Origin: Halorubellus litoreus
Lineage (GTDB): Archaea > Halobacteriota > Halobacteria > Halobacteriales > Natrialbaceae
DNA: 64,000 nt
Assembly (NCBI RefSeq): GCF_037081675.1
Contig: NZ_JAZAQL010000001.1
Coordinates: 930,001 to 994,000, forward strand
Reading direction: 5' to 3'
The translations under genes and the position numbers were made by a program. Under the pieces are notes generated by a model. It searched no databases. It worked only from the letters and a program-made list of their open reading frames with translations, and was not told the DNA's origin. Position 1 is the stretch's first letter. Every line of letters starts with the position of its first letter. Below, one piece after another: positions 35,849 through 44,022 of this stretch.

Positions 35849-35880
35849 GCATCCGGCGGCCTCCAGGCCGCCGTTTCTTC
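35849..35880 (+). terminator. Terminator-like hairpin 2 after ilvE
   Basis: Same stem and flanks as the hairpin 52 bases upstream (gcatccggcggcctccaggc, then cgccgtttcttc). The pair may act as a double terminator or be a short duplication. Confidence 0.65.
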
Positions 35881-35998
35881 GGGCGGTGACTGACGCTACG
35901 GGGAGTGGGTATCGTGCACGTTTGACGTTCGACTCGTTCGTGGCTGGAGTCCGTTTCGGCACCGAGGGTTCAAGTGCGGAGCCGCGGCCACGGTCGGC

Positions 35999-36703
35999 GT
36001 GCCTTCGGTCAGTCCAGCGGACGTTCGCGCGGTCAGTCCCGCGGTCGGCGTCGTCCTCGTCGTCGCGTTGACGGTCGTGCTCGCGAGCGGCGTCGCCGTC
36101 GCGTTCGCCGTCGGCGTCGCCCCCCAGGAGCCCGCGCCGAACGCACGCATCGGGCTCGGCGTCGACGCCGCAAGCGACGAACTGGTCCTCGAACACCGCG
36201 GCGGTGACGCGCTCGACGTCGCCGACCTGCGTGTCGTCGTGACCATCGACGGCAGTCGCCTCGCGCACCAGCCGCCGGTGCCGTTCTTCGCAGCCGTCGG
36301 GTTCGAGCCAGGTCCCACGGGGCCGTTCAACCGCGGGTACGACGGCGCGTGGACCGCCGGTACGACCGCGTCGGTCGCGCTCGCGAGCACGAACGACCCC
36401 GCGATTTCGCCCGGGGACCGCGTCGTCGTCGCCGTCTACGCCGCCGACGCGCTCGTCGCGCGCGCCAGCGCAACCGCTCGCCGAGCGAGAATGACCGGGA
36501 GAACCACGTTGCGTCCGAACCCTCAGGCGTCCGCCTCGACCTCTGACGTCGCCGTCGCGGACGCGTCAGCGTCCTCGTCGTCCGGGACGCGCGCGACCGT
36601 CGTGATGGCGATGTCCGGGTCGTACGACGGCCCCATCAGGCGATGCGTGACGTCCTCGAACCCGGCGTCGTGGAACATCCGGTCCGCCTCGTCCTCGTCG
36701 TAG
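35999..36703 (+). CDS. Type IV pilin-like protein with an overlong 3' end
   Basis: It starts at GTG and carries the archaeal pilin N-terminus: DVRAVSPAVGVVLVVALTVV, a charged residue before a hydrophobic stretch of about 22 residues, as in PilA-like and DUF1628 proteins. About 110 residues of beta-rich ectodomain follow. After about residue 160 the frame runs on for 70 residues that are antisense to the methyltransferase gene (36523-37197) and look like shadow sequence. A stop in another frame at 36492 suggests the natural end was lost by a frameshift. Confidence 0.65.
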   Translation: MPSVSPADVRAVSPAVGVVLVVALTVVLASGVAVAFAVGVAPQEPAPNARIGLGVDAASDELVLEHRGGDALDVADLRVVVTIDGSRLAHQPPVPFFAAVGFEPGPTGPFNRGYDGAWTAGTTASVALASTNDPAISPGDRVVVAVYAADALVARASATARRARMTGRTTLRPNPQASASTSDVAVADASASSSSGTRATVVMAMSGSYDGPIRRCVTSSNPASWNIRSASSSS

Positions 36704-37197
36704 AACAGCATGATGGCGTCCGCGAGCTTCTGGAAGAGGCTCGACTTCGGGTAGTTCGGGCCGACGACGAGCACCTGTCCGCCGGGCTTGCAGACGCGGC
36801 GGAACTCCCGGAGCGTCTCGACGGGATTCGGCCAGTACTCGATGCTCCCGCTCGACCACACCACGTCGAACGCGTCGTCCTCGAACGGCAAACGCTCCGC
36901 GTCACCGAGATGGAACCGGACGTCGCCGTGCTTCCCGAACTTCGCGTACGCCTTCTCCAACTGGTGAGGACTCTGGTCGAGGCCAACGACCTCGTCGACG
37001 ACCTCCAGCAAGCCCTCCGTCGCGAACCCCGTCCCACACCCGACGTCCAGCACGCGGTCGTCGCGCTCGATGTCCAGCATCCCGATCGCTTCCGTCCGCA
37101 TCTCCTCGTTCCAGATGAACGGGTTGATCGTGTCGTACACCTTCGAGAGGTACTTGTAGAACAACCGCGCTCGCGCTTTGTCTTCGAGGACTCCCAT
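36523..37197 (-). CDS. SAM-dependent methyltransferase, quinone-methyltransferase-like
   Basis: A 224-residue class I methyltransferase. The SAM-binding motif is VLDVGCGTGFATEG, followed by GLDQSPHQLEKA and FDVVWSSGSIEYW. The opening ARLFYKYLSKVYDTINPFIW resembles plant and archaeal 2-methyl-6-phytylbenzoquinone methyltransferases (VTE3-like). A role in methylating the respiratory quinone ring is plausible but unproven. The ATG at 37197 has a TATA-like aatacttt about 31 bases upstream; the ORF extension to 37317 is not supported. Divergent from the ATP synthase operon. Confidence 0.85.
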   Translation of the reverse strand: MGVLEDKARARLFYKYLSKVYDTINPFIWNEEMRTEAIGMLDIERDDRVLDVGCGTGFATEGLLEVVDEVVGLDQSPHQLEKAYAKFGKHGDVRFHLGDAERLPFEDDAFDVVWSSGSIEYWPNPVETLREFRRVCKPGGQVLVVGPNYPKSSLFQKLADAIMLFYDEDEADRMFHDAGFEDVTHRLMGPSYDPDIAITTVARVPDDEDADASATATSEVEADA

Positions 37198-37351
37198 TGC
37201 TCGCGCTTCGAGCGGCGCGACCAAAGTATTGCTGATTCCGGCCACAGCGCGACCGTGGAAGTCCCGGCGAGACGACCGCTGCGCCGGAATCCCGCGACTG
37301 CCTTTCGCAACTACCAAATAGGCGCTGTTGTAACTCTCGAACGTTCATACC

Positions 37352-37684
37352 ATGCCGAGGCCAGAGGTTCTCGAACGCATCAAGACGGCCGAAGGAGAGG
37401 CCGACGACATCATCGCGGAGGCCGAGGCCGACCGCGAGGAACGCATCTCCGACGCCCGCGAACGTGCCGAAGACATCCGGCAGGAGGCCGAAGAAGAGGC
37501 GCGAGCGCTCGAGGCGGACCGCCTCGAGGACGCCCGCGAAGAGATAGAGACCGAGCGCGAGCGCATCCTCGAGGACGGCGAGGAAGAACGCGAGCGCCTC
37601 CGGTCTCGCGCCGAGGGCAGAGTCGACGACGTCGTCGACTTCGTCCTCGAGCGCTTCACGGAGGAGGTACATGCTCAGACCTGA
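37352..37684 (+). CDS. atpH: A-type ATP synthase subunit H
   Basis: A 110-residue, almost entirely coiled-coil protein (ADDIIAEAEADREERISDAR) rich in Glu, Arg and Ala. It is the AhaH/atpH-type peripheral-stalk subunit that pairs with subunit E. It is the first gene of the A-ATP synthase cluster. A caaatagg box about 35 bases upstream is the likely promoter. Its stop lies inside the start of atpI (14-base overlap). Confidence 0.88.
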   Translation: MPRPEVLERIKTAEGEADDIIAEAEADREERISDARERAEDIRQEAEEEARALEADRLEDAREEIETERERILEDGEEERERLRSRAEGRVDDVVDFVLERFTEEVHAQT

Positions 37685-39809
37685 GCGGATGAGTAAGGTC
37701 TCGGTGACGGGGTCCAAGGCGGTCATGGACGACGTCATCGAGGCAGTTCACGAACTGAACCTCGTCCACCTCAGCAACTACGACGGCTCCTGGGAGGGCT
37801 TCGACAACGGCGACCCGGTCGAGGGCGCCGAGGAGGCCTCCGAGAAGCTCGTGACGGTTCGGTCGCTCGAGAACATCCTCGAGGTCGACGCCGCGGACGC
37901 CGGCCCGAGCCGCATCGTCACCGAGGAAGCGCTCGAGGAGGAACTCGAGGAGGTCCGCCAGGAGGCGAACCGGCTCGACGACCGCCGCGACGAACTCGAG
38001 GACGAGCTCCGCGACGTCGAGGAGCAGGTCGATTCGATGGCGCCGTTCGCGACGCTCGGGACGCCCCTCCATCTCCTCTCCGGCTACGACAGTCTCGAGG
38101 TTCGCGTCGGCGAAGGCGACGCCGACGGCGTCCGCGAGGCGCTCCGCGGTGCCGCGGTCGTCCGCGAGTTCGAGGTCGAGGAGGAAGATGGCGTCGTCGC
38201 CGTCTACGTCTACCCCGAGTCGAACGCCCGCGAGGACTTCCTCGACGACCTCCTCGTCGGCGTCGACTTCACGACCATCGACGTCCCCGAGGACGCTGAA
38301 GGGAATCCCTCGGAGTACGTAGAGGAGCTCCGGCATCGCAAGCAGCGTCTCGAGTCGAAGCTGAACACGGTCGAGGACGAGCTCGACGACCTCCGCCTGG
38401 AGGTCGCGAGCTTCCTGCTCGCCGCCGAGGAACGCCTGAGCATCGACGTGCAGCGCTCGGAGGCGCCGCTACAGTTCGCGACGACCGAGAACGCGTTCAT
38501 CGCCGAAGGCTGGATTCCGACCGACCGCGTGGATTCGCTGCGCGCGGCCGTCGGTGACGCCGTCGGCGACCGCGCGGACGTCGAGGAGCTGGAGCGCGCT
38601 GACTACGACCAGCACGGCGAACCCGAGCACACGGAAGCCGTCACGGACGGCGGCAGTGCGGTGTCGATGGACGAACAGCCGCCGACGGTGATGGAGAACG
38701 ACGCGCTCTCGAAGCCGTTCGAGCCGCTGACGAAGATGGTCGGCGTCCCGAAGTACTCCGAGATCGACCCGACGATGATCATCATGCTGACGTTCCCGTT
38801 CTTCTACGGGTTCATGATCGGGGACCTCGGGTACGGTATCCTCTACACCGCCGCCGGGTACGGTATCTACAGCAAGTTCGAGTCCGAGATCATCAAGGGC
38901 ATCGGCGCTATCGCGATGTTCGCGGGCGGCTTCACGATGCTGTTCGGCGTGCTGTACGGCGAGATATTCGGGATGCACGTCCTCGGCGAGGTCCTGTTCG
39001 GTGACGCCGGGCCGCCGCTGCACAAGGGCCTCCAGCCCGCGTTCGGCTACTACGCGCGGTCGTTCCTCGTGCTGAGCCTCGTCGCCGGTATCGTCCACAT
39101 GACCGTGGGCTTCTGGTTCGGGTTCTGGAACGACCGGAGTCACGGCCTCGTGGACGCGTTCACGCACAACCTCGCGTGGTGGTTACTGATGGTTGGCGTC
39201 TGGGGATGGATGTTCAGTAACACCTTCATCGACCAGAAGCGCGACATCCTGTTCGCGCCGCTCGCAGAGGCGCACATCCTGTCGTCCGCCAGCGGCCTGC
39301 CCGCGAGCGTCGGCTGGGCGAGCCTCTTCGGACTCGGGTTCGTCGGCATCGCCGGCATCCTCTACGGCGAGTACCAGGAGTACGGCTTCATCGGACTCAT
39401 CATCGGGCTGCTGGAGACGCCGAACGCGCTCGTGAACGTCCTGTCGTACATCCGGATGGCGGGCGTGCTGCTCGCGAAGGCCGGGATGGCGCTCGTCGTC
39501 AACCTCCTGTTCTGGGGGGCATACCAGTACGAGGGCGAGATCCACTACATGACGAGCTACGGTCCGGAAGGCGTCGAACACGGCGAGATCCTGTTCGGCG
39601 GCCTCGTCCACGGCGGCGTGGCGTTCGCCGTCCTCGGCGTCGTCATCTTCGTCGTCGGGCACCTGCTCGTCCTCATCCTCGGCGTGACGAGCGCCGGCCT
39701 GCAGGGCGTGCGTCTCGAGTTCGTCGAGTTCTTCAACAAGTTCTACGAGGGTGGCGGTCGCGCGTTCGAGCCGTTCGGGTACGAGCGCGAGCACACGACC
39801 GAGGACTGA
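37671..39809 (+). CDS. atpI: A-type ATP synthase subunit I (a-type subunit)
   Basis: A 712-residue membrane subunit. The N-terminal half is an acidic cytoplasmic coiled-coil domain (LEEELEEVRQEANRLDDRRD). The C-terminal half has about seven or eight helices, including FYGFMIGDLGYGILY, LYGEIFGMHVLG and LLETPNALVNVLSYIRMAG with the Arg that faces the rotor proteolipids. It forms the proton half-channels and the stator link. It overlaps atpH. Confidence 0.95.
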   Translation: MLRPERMSKVSVTGSKAVMDDVIEAVHELNLVHLSNYDGSWEGFDNGDPVEGAEEASEKLVTVRSLENILEVDAADAGPSRIVTEEALEEELEEVRQEANRLDDRRDELEDELRDVEEQVDSMAPFATLGTPLHLLSGYDSLEVRVGEGDADGVREALRGAAVVREFEVEEEDGVVAVYVYPESNAREDFLDDLLVGVDFTTIDVPEDAEGNPSEYVEELRHRKQRLESKLNTVEDELDDLRLEVASFLLAAEERLSIDVQRSEAPLQFATTENAFIAEGWIPTDRVDSLRAAVGDAVGDRADVEELERADYDQHGEPEHTEAVTDGGSAVSMDEQPPTVMENDALSKPFEPLTKMVGVPKYSEIDPTMIIMLTFPFFYGFMIGDLGYGILYTAAGYGIYSKFESEIIKGIGAIAMFAGGFTMLFGVLYGEIFGMHVLGEVLFGDAGPPLHKGLQPAFGYYARSFLVLSLVAGIVHMTVGFWFGFWNDRSHGLVDAFTHNLAWWLLMVGVWGWMFSNTFIDQKRDILFAPLAEAHILSSASGLPASVGWASLFGLGFVGIAGILYGEYQEYGFIGLIIGLLETPNALVNVLSYIRMAGVLLAKAGMALVVNLLFWGAYQYEGEIHYMTSYGPEGVEHGEILFGGLVHGGVAFAVLGVVIFVVGHLLVLILGVTSAGLQGVRLEFVEFFNKFYEGGGRAFEPFGYEREHTTED

Positions 39810-40000
39810 CCTCGCCACCGCTCCTTTCGTTCGCGCAACACGTCCCAGCGGTCTCGCCGGTCGAGACCGAAAACGTCTTTATATCTGCCTCCGGTTTTTC
39901 ACGGTTATACAGCCGGTACTGCCCGATTTCTTTGGGAAGTTTTATGGGTGCGCTGTGGCCAGTACGACCTGTCTGGTAGACACGGAGGACTACGCAAACT
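39810..40000 (+). promoter_or_regulatory. Internal promoter region before the proteolipid gene
   Basis: This is the only large gap (191 bases) within the atpH-to-atpB gene run. It contains a strong TATA-like gtctttatatctg at about 39874-39886 and a second A/T-rich agttttatggg at about 39937-39947. A separate promoter would raise the proteolipid level, which is needed in many copies per ring. Confidence 0.5.
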
Positions 40001-40270
40001 ATGATGGAACTCGCAGAACACGTACTCAATCTCGGTGTTGCACTGCAGGAGACAACGGGCAGTTCGTCGCCCGCCCTCGAAAAGCCCGCCGCTGCCGCGA
40101 TCGGCATCGGCCTCGCCGCACTCGGCTCCGGGTACGCCGAGCGTGGTATCGGCGCAGCCGCCATCGGCGCGCTCGCCGAGGACTCGATCTCCACTGGTAT
40201 CGCTATCCTGATGACGGTCCTGCCCGAGACGCTCGTCATCCTGGCGCTCGTCCCGCTGTTCGTCGGGTAA
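40001..40270 (+). CDS. atpK: A-type ATP synthase proteolipid subunit (c/K)
   Basis: An 89-residue double-helix hairpin. Helix 1 is AAAIGIGLAALGSGYAERGI, and helix 2 carries the proton-binding Glu in LMTVLPETLVILALV. One hairpin and one carboxylate per subunit imply a full set of proton sites. The N-terminus MMELAEHVLNLGVALQ is longer than in bacterial c subunits. Start ATG at 40001; a second ATG at 40004 is equally possible. Confidence 0.93.
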   Translation: MMELAEHVLNLGVALQETTGSSSPALEKPAAAAIGIGLAALGSGYAERGIGAAAIGALAEDSISTGIAILMTVLPETLVILALVPLFVG

Positions 40271-40292
40271 TCAACCGCTTCGTTTTCCCACA

Positions 40293-40880
40293 ATGAGTCT
40301 GGATACAGTCGTTGAGGACATCCGGGACGAAGCCCGCGCGCGTGCGGAAGAGATACGAGCGGACGCTGAAGCGGAGGCTGACGAGATCGTCGAGCAGGCG
40401 GAAGCGGACGCCGAGGAGACGATCGAGGAGGCGAAGCGCGCGGCGGAACGAACGGTCGAACAGGAGCGAGAACAGAAGCTCTCCAGCGCGAAGCTCGAAG
40501 CGAAGCAGATGCGTCTCGAGGCTCGTCGCGACGTCCTCGAGGACGTCCGCGAGCGCGTCGAGGATGCGCTCGCGTCGATGGAGGGCGAGCGCCGCGAGGA
40601 ACTCACGGCCGCACTCCTCGACGCTGCGAGCGTCGAGTTCGAGGACGAGGAGAGCGTGAGCGTGTACGGTCGCGAGGACGACCAGGACCTGCTCGCCGAC
40701 GTGGTCGCGGACTACGACGGCTACGAGGTCGCTGGCGTCCACGACTGCCTCGGTGGCGTCGTCGTCGAAGCCGACGAGAGTCGGGTTCGCGTGAACAACA
40801 CGTTCGACTCCCTCCTGGAGGACGTCTGGGAGGACAACCTCAGAGACATCAGTAACCGGTTGTTCGACGAGGAAGAATGA
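40293..40880 (+). CDS. atpE: A-type ATP synthase subunit E
   Basis: A 195-residue peripheral-stalk subunit. The first 110 residues are a long Glu/Ala/Arg coiled coil (ARAEEIRADAEAEADEIVEQ). The C-terminal globular part contains LGGVVVEADESRVRVNNTFD, a family landmark. It pairs with subunit H. It overlaps atpC by four bases. Confidence 0.93.
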   Translation: MSLDTVVEDIRDEARARAEEIRADAEAEADEIVEQAEADAEETIEEAKRAAERTVEQEREQKLSSAKLEAKQMRLEARRDVLEDVRERVEDALASMEGERREELTAALLDAASVEFEDEESVSVYGREDDQDLLADVVADYDGYEVAGVHDCLGGVVVEADESRVRVNNTFDSLLEDVWEDNLRDISNRLFDEEE

Positions 40881-41932
40881 GCAGCGCACAGGGAGCCAAT
40901 CCGGAGTACGTGAACGCGCGCATCCGGGCCCGCCGTGCGAAGCTGTTCGACGACGAGGACTACCGGAAGCTCGTCCGGATGGGACCGAGCGAGATCTCTC
41001 GGTACATGGAGGAGTCCGAGTACGAGGCGGAGATGAACGCGCTCGGGTCGCGTCACAGCGGCGTGGACCTCATCGAGTACTCGCTGAACCGGAACCTCGC
41101 GGAGAACTTCGAGGACATCCTCGATTGGGCCGGTGGGAGTCTCTACGAGCAGATCGCGTCGTACCTGCGGAAGTTCGACGCGTGGAACGTCAAGACCGTG
41201 CTTCGCGGTATCTACTCGGACGCGCCGCGCGACGAGGTCGCGTCCGACCTCATCCGCGCGGGCGAGTTCGACGACCGCTTCCTGGAGCGCTTGCTGGACG
41301 CGCAGTCCATCGAGGGCGTCGTCGAGCTGCTCGACGGCACGATCTTCGAGAGCGGCATGGAAGCGGCGTTCCCCGAGTACGAGGAGACGGACGTCCTCGT
41401 GCCCCTGGAGAACGCCGCGGACCGTGCGTTCTACGAGAACCTCATCGCGGAGCTCGGCGACTACGAGCCCGACAGTGCACTCGCGCTGTACGCGGGGTTC
41501 CTGAAGGCCGAGATCGACTTCCGGAACGCGCGGAACGCGCTCCGGCTCGCGCGAAGCGGCGCGGACCTCGACCCCGCGGAGTACTACATCGAGGGCGGTG
41601 ACCTGTTCTCGGAAGGACAGCTGTCGTCGCTCGTGTCGAGTTCGAGCGAGCTCGTGTCCGTCATCCGCGACAGCGAGTACGGTGACGAACTCGGGCAGGC
41701 GCTCGCGGAGCTCGAGGACGCGGACAGCCTCATCGGGTTCGAGCGTGCGCTGGACGCGGCACTCCAGGAGTACGCCGACCACCTGAGTCACGTGCACCCG
41801 CTCTCGATCACGCCCGTGCTCTCCTACGTCATCGCGAAGGAGCGCGAGGTCAACAACATCCGCGCTATCGCGCGCGGACGGGAGGCCGGGTTGAGCGAGG
41901 ACGAGATCGAGAAGGAGCTGGTCACGATATGA
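40877..41932 (+). CDS. atpC: A-type ATP synthase subunit C
   Basis: A 351-residue subunit C/d homologue, the funnel that joins the central stalk to the proteolipid ring. Helical throughout, with YVNARIRARRAKLF at the start, KFDAWNVKTVLRGIY in the middle and LSYVIAKEREVNNIRAIARG at the end. ATGA overlaps link it to atpE and atpF. Confidence 0.94.
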   Translation: MSSAQGANPEYVNARIRARRAKLFDDEDYRKLVRMGPSEISRYMEESEYEAEMNALGSRHSGVDLIEYSLNRNLAENFEDILDWAGGSLYEQIASYLRKFDAWNVKTVLRGIYSDAPRDEVASDLIRAGEFDDRFLERLLDAQSIEGVVELLDGTIFESGMEAAFPEYEETDVLVPLENAADRAFYENLIAELGDYEPDSALALYAGFLKAEIDFRNARNALRLARSGADLDPAEYYIEGGDLFSEGQLSSLVSSSSELVSVIRDSEYGDELGQALAELEDADSLIGFERALDAALQEYADHLSHVHPLSITPVLSYVIAKEREVNNIRAIARGREAGLSEDEIEKELVTI

Positions 41933-42252
41933 GTCAGGAGATCGCCGTCATCGGGACGCCGGACTTCACGACGGGGTTCCGGCTCGCTGGCGTCCGGAAG
42001 TTCCACAACGTCGAGGACGGTGACGACGTGGAGGCGCTGGACGACGCGGTCCGCGAGGTCGCGCGCGATCAGGACGTCGGCATCGTCGTGATGCACGACG
42101 AGGACGTCGCGAAGTTGTCCCGGGAGCCGCGGAGTATCGTGGATACGAGTATCGAGCCGACGTTCGTGACGCTCGGCGGTGGTGCGGGCTCGAGCGGGCT
42201 GCGCGAGCAGATCAAGCGAGCGATCGGTATCGACCTGATGGACGAGGACTAA
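41929..42252 (+). CDS. atpF: A-type ATP synthase subunit F
   Basis: A 107-residue central-stalk subunit F. It has the Rossmann-like start EIAVIGTPDFTTGFRLAGV and the conserved VGIVVMHDEDVAKL. It sits with subunit D in the rotor axle. The next gene, atpA, starts two bases after its stop. Confidence 0.94.
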   Translation: MSQEIAVIGTPDFTTGFRLAGVRKFHNVEDGDDVEALDDAVREVARDQDVGIVVMHDEDVAKLSREPRSIVDTSIEPTFVTLGGGAGSSGLREQIKRAIGIDLMDED

Positions 42253-42253
42253 T

Positions 42254-44020
42254 ATGAGTCAAGCAACAGACACTGACGTCCGCGAGGACGGCCAGATCGA
42301 GAGCGTGAGTGGTCCGGTCGTGACCGCCACGGACCTCGGAGCCCGGATGAACGACGTCGTCTACGTGGGCGACGAAGGGCTGATGGGCGAGGTCATCGAG
42401 ATCGAAGGGAACCTGTACACGATTCAGGTGTACGAGGAGACGTCTGCGGTCGCGCCGGGTGAGCCCGTCGAGAACACGGGCGAGCCGTTGAGCGTCGACC
42501 TCGGGCCGGGGATGCTGGACACCATCTACGACGGTGTGCAGCGTCCGCTGGACGTGCTCGAGGAGAAGATGAACTCGGCGTTCCTCGACCGTGGCGTCGA
42601 CGCGCCGGGTATCGACCTGGAGAAGACCTGGGAGTTCGAGCCGACCGTCGAGGAAGGCGACGAGGTCGAGGCGGGTGACGTGATCGGGGTCGTCGACGAG
42701 ACGGTCACGATCGAGCACAAGGTCATGGTCCCGCCGGACTACGAGGGTGGCGAGGTCGTCGCCATCGAGGCGGGGAACTTCACGGTCGAGGAGCCGGTTG
42801 CGGAGCTCTCCTCGGGCGAGGAGGTCCAGATGCGCCAGGAGTGGCCGGTCCGTGAGGCCCGTCCTGCTGGCGACAAGCAGACGCCGACGACGCCGCTGGT
42901 CTCCGGGCAGCGTATCCTGGACGGCTTGTTCCCGCTCGCGAAGGGCGGGACGGCGGCGATTCCGGGACCGTTCGGCTCCGGGAAGACGGTGACCCAGCAG
43001 AGTCTGGCGAAGTTCTCTGACGCGGACATCGTCGTCTACATCGGGTGCGGTGAGCGTGGGAACGAGATGACGGAGGTCATCGACGACTTCCCGGAGCTCC
43101 CGGACCCGCAGACGGGGAACGCCCTCATGGCGCGCACCTGTCTCATCGCGAACACGTCGAACATGCCGGTTGCGGCCCGGGAGTCCTGCGTGTACACGGG
43201 TATCACCATCGCGGAGTTCTACCGCGACATGGGGTACGACGTGGCGCTGATGGCGGACTCGACGAGCCGCTGGGCGGAGGCGATGCGCGAGATCTCCTCG
43301 CGTCTCGAGGAGATGCCCGGCGAGGAGGGCTATCCGGCCTACCTCGCGGCGCGCCTCAGCCAGTTCTACGAGCGTGCGGGGTACTTCGAGACCGTGAACG
43401 GTCGCGAGGGCTCCATCTCGGTCATCGGCGCGGTGTCGCCGCCGGGTGGGGACTTCTCCGAGCCGGTCACGCAGAACACGCTCCGTATCGTGAAGACGTT
43501 CTGGGCGCTGGACGCCGACCTCGCGGAACGGCGTCACTTCCCGGCTATCAACTGGGACGAGTCCTACTCGCTGTACAAGGACCAGCTCGACCCGTGGTAC
43601 CGCGACAACGTCGCGGAGGACTTCCCGGAGATCCGCCAGTGGGCGGTCGACATCCTCGACGAGGAGGGCGAACTCCAGGAGATCGTCCAGCTCGTCGGGA
43701 AGGACGCGCTCCCCGAGGACCAGCGCCTCATCCTGGAGGTCGCGAAGTACCTCCGCGAGGCGTGGCTCCAGCAGAACGCGTTCATCGAGGTGGACCAGTA
43801 CTGTCCGCCCGAGAAGACCTACCGCATCCTGCAGGCGATCAAGCACTTCAACGACGAGGCCGCCGAGGCGCTCGACGCTGGCGTGCCGGTCGAGGAGATC
43901 CAGAACGTGGATGCGGCACCGAAGCTGAACCGTATCGCGTCGACCGAGGACGACGAGGTCCCCGAGTTCGTGGACGACCTCGAGGAGTCCCTGTCGAACC
44001 AGCTGCGTGAACTCTACTGA
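42254..44020 (+). CDS. atpA: A-type ATP synthase catalytic subunit A
   Basis: The 588-residue catalytic subunit. The P-loop GPFGSGKTVTQ is near residue 238, followed by CGERGNEMTEV and MADSTSRWAEAMREISSRLEEMPGEEGYPAYL. The non-homologous insert of A-type subunits is present (about residues 110-200). No intein interrupts it, though inteins occur in some archaeal AtpA. Confidence 0.97.
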   Translation: MSQATDTDVREDGQIESVSGPVVTATDLGARMNDVVYVGDEGLMGEVIEIEGNLYTIQVYEETSAVAPGEPVENTGEPLSVDLGPGMLDTIYDGVQRPLDVLEEKMNSAFLDRGVDAPGIDLEKTWEFEPTVEEGDEVEAGDVIGVVDETVTIEHKVMVPPDYEGGEVVAIEAGNFTVEEPVAELSSGEEVQMRQEWPVREARPAGDKQTPTTPLVSGQRILDGLFPLAKGGTAAIPGPFGSGKTVTQQSLAKFSDADIVVYIGCGERGNEMTEVIDDFPELPDPQTGNALMARTCLIANTSNMPVAARESCVYTGITIAEFYRDMGYDVALMADSTSRWAEAMREISSRLEEMPGEEGYPAYLAARLSQFYERAGYFETVNGREGSISVIGAVSPPGGDFSEPVTQNTLRIVKTFWALDADLAERRHFPAINWDESYSLYKDQLDPWYRDNVAEDFPEIRQWAVDILDEEGELQEIVQLVGKDALPEDQRLILEVAKYLREAWLQQNAFIEVDQYCPPEKTYRILQAIKHFNDEAAEALDAGVPVEEIQNVDAAPKLNRIASTEDDEVPEFVDDLEESLSNQLRELY

Positions 44021-44022
44021 CC

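Noticed and set aside
42254..44020. Intein in atpA
   Set aside because: The protein has normal length (588 residues) and an uninterrupted P-loop region.
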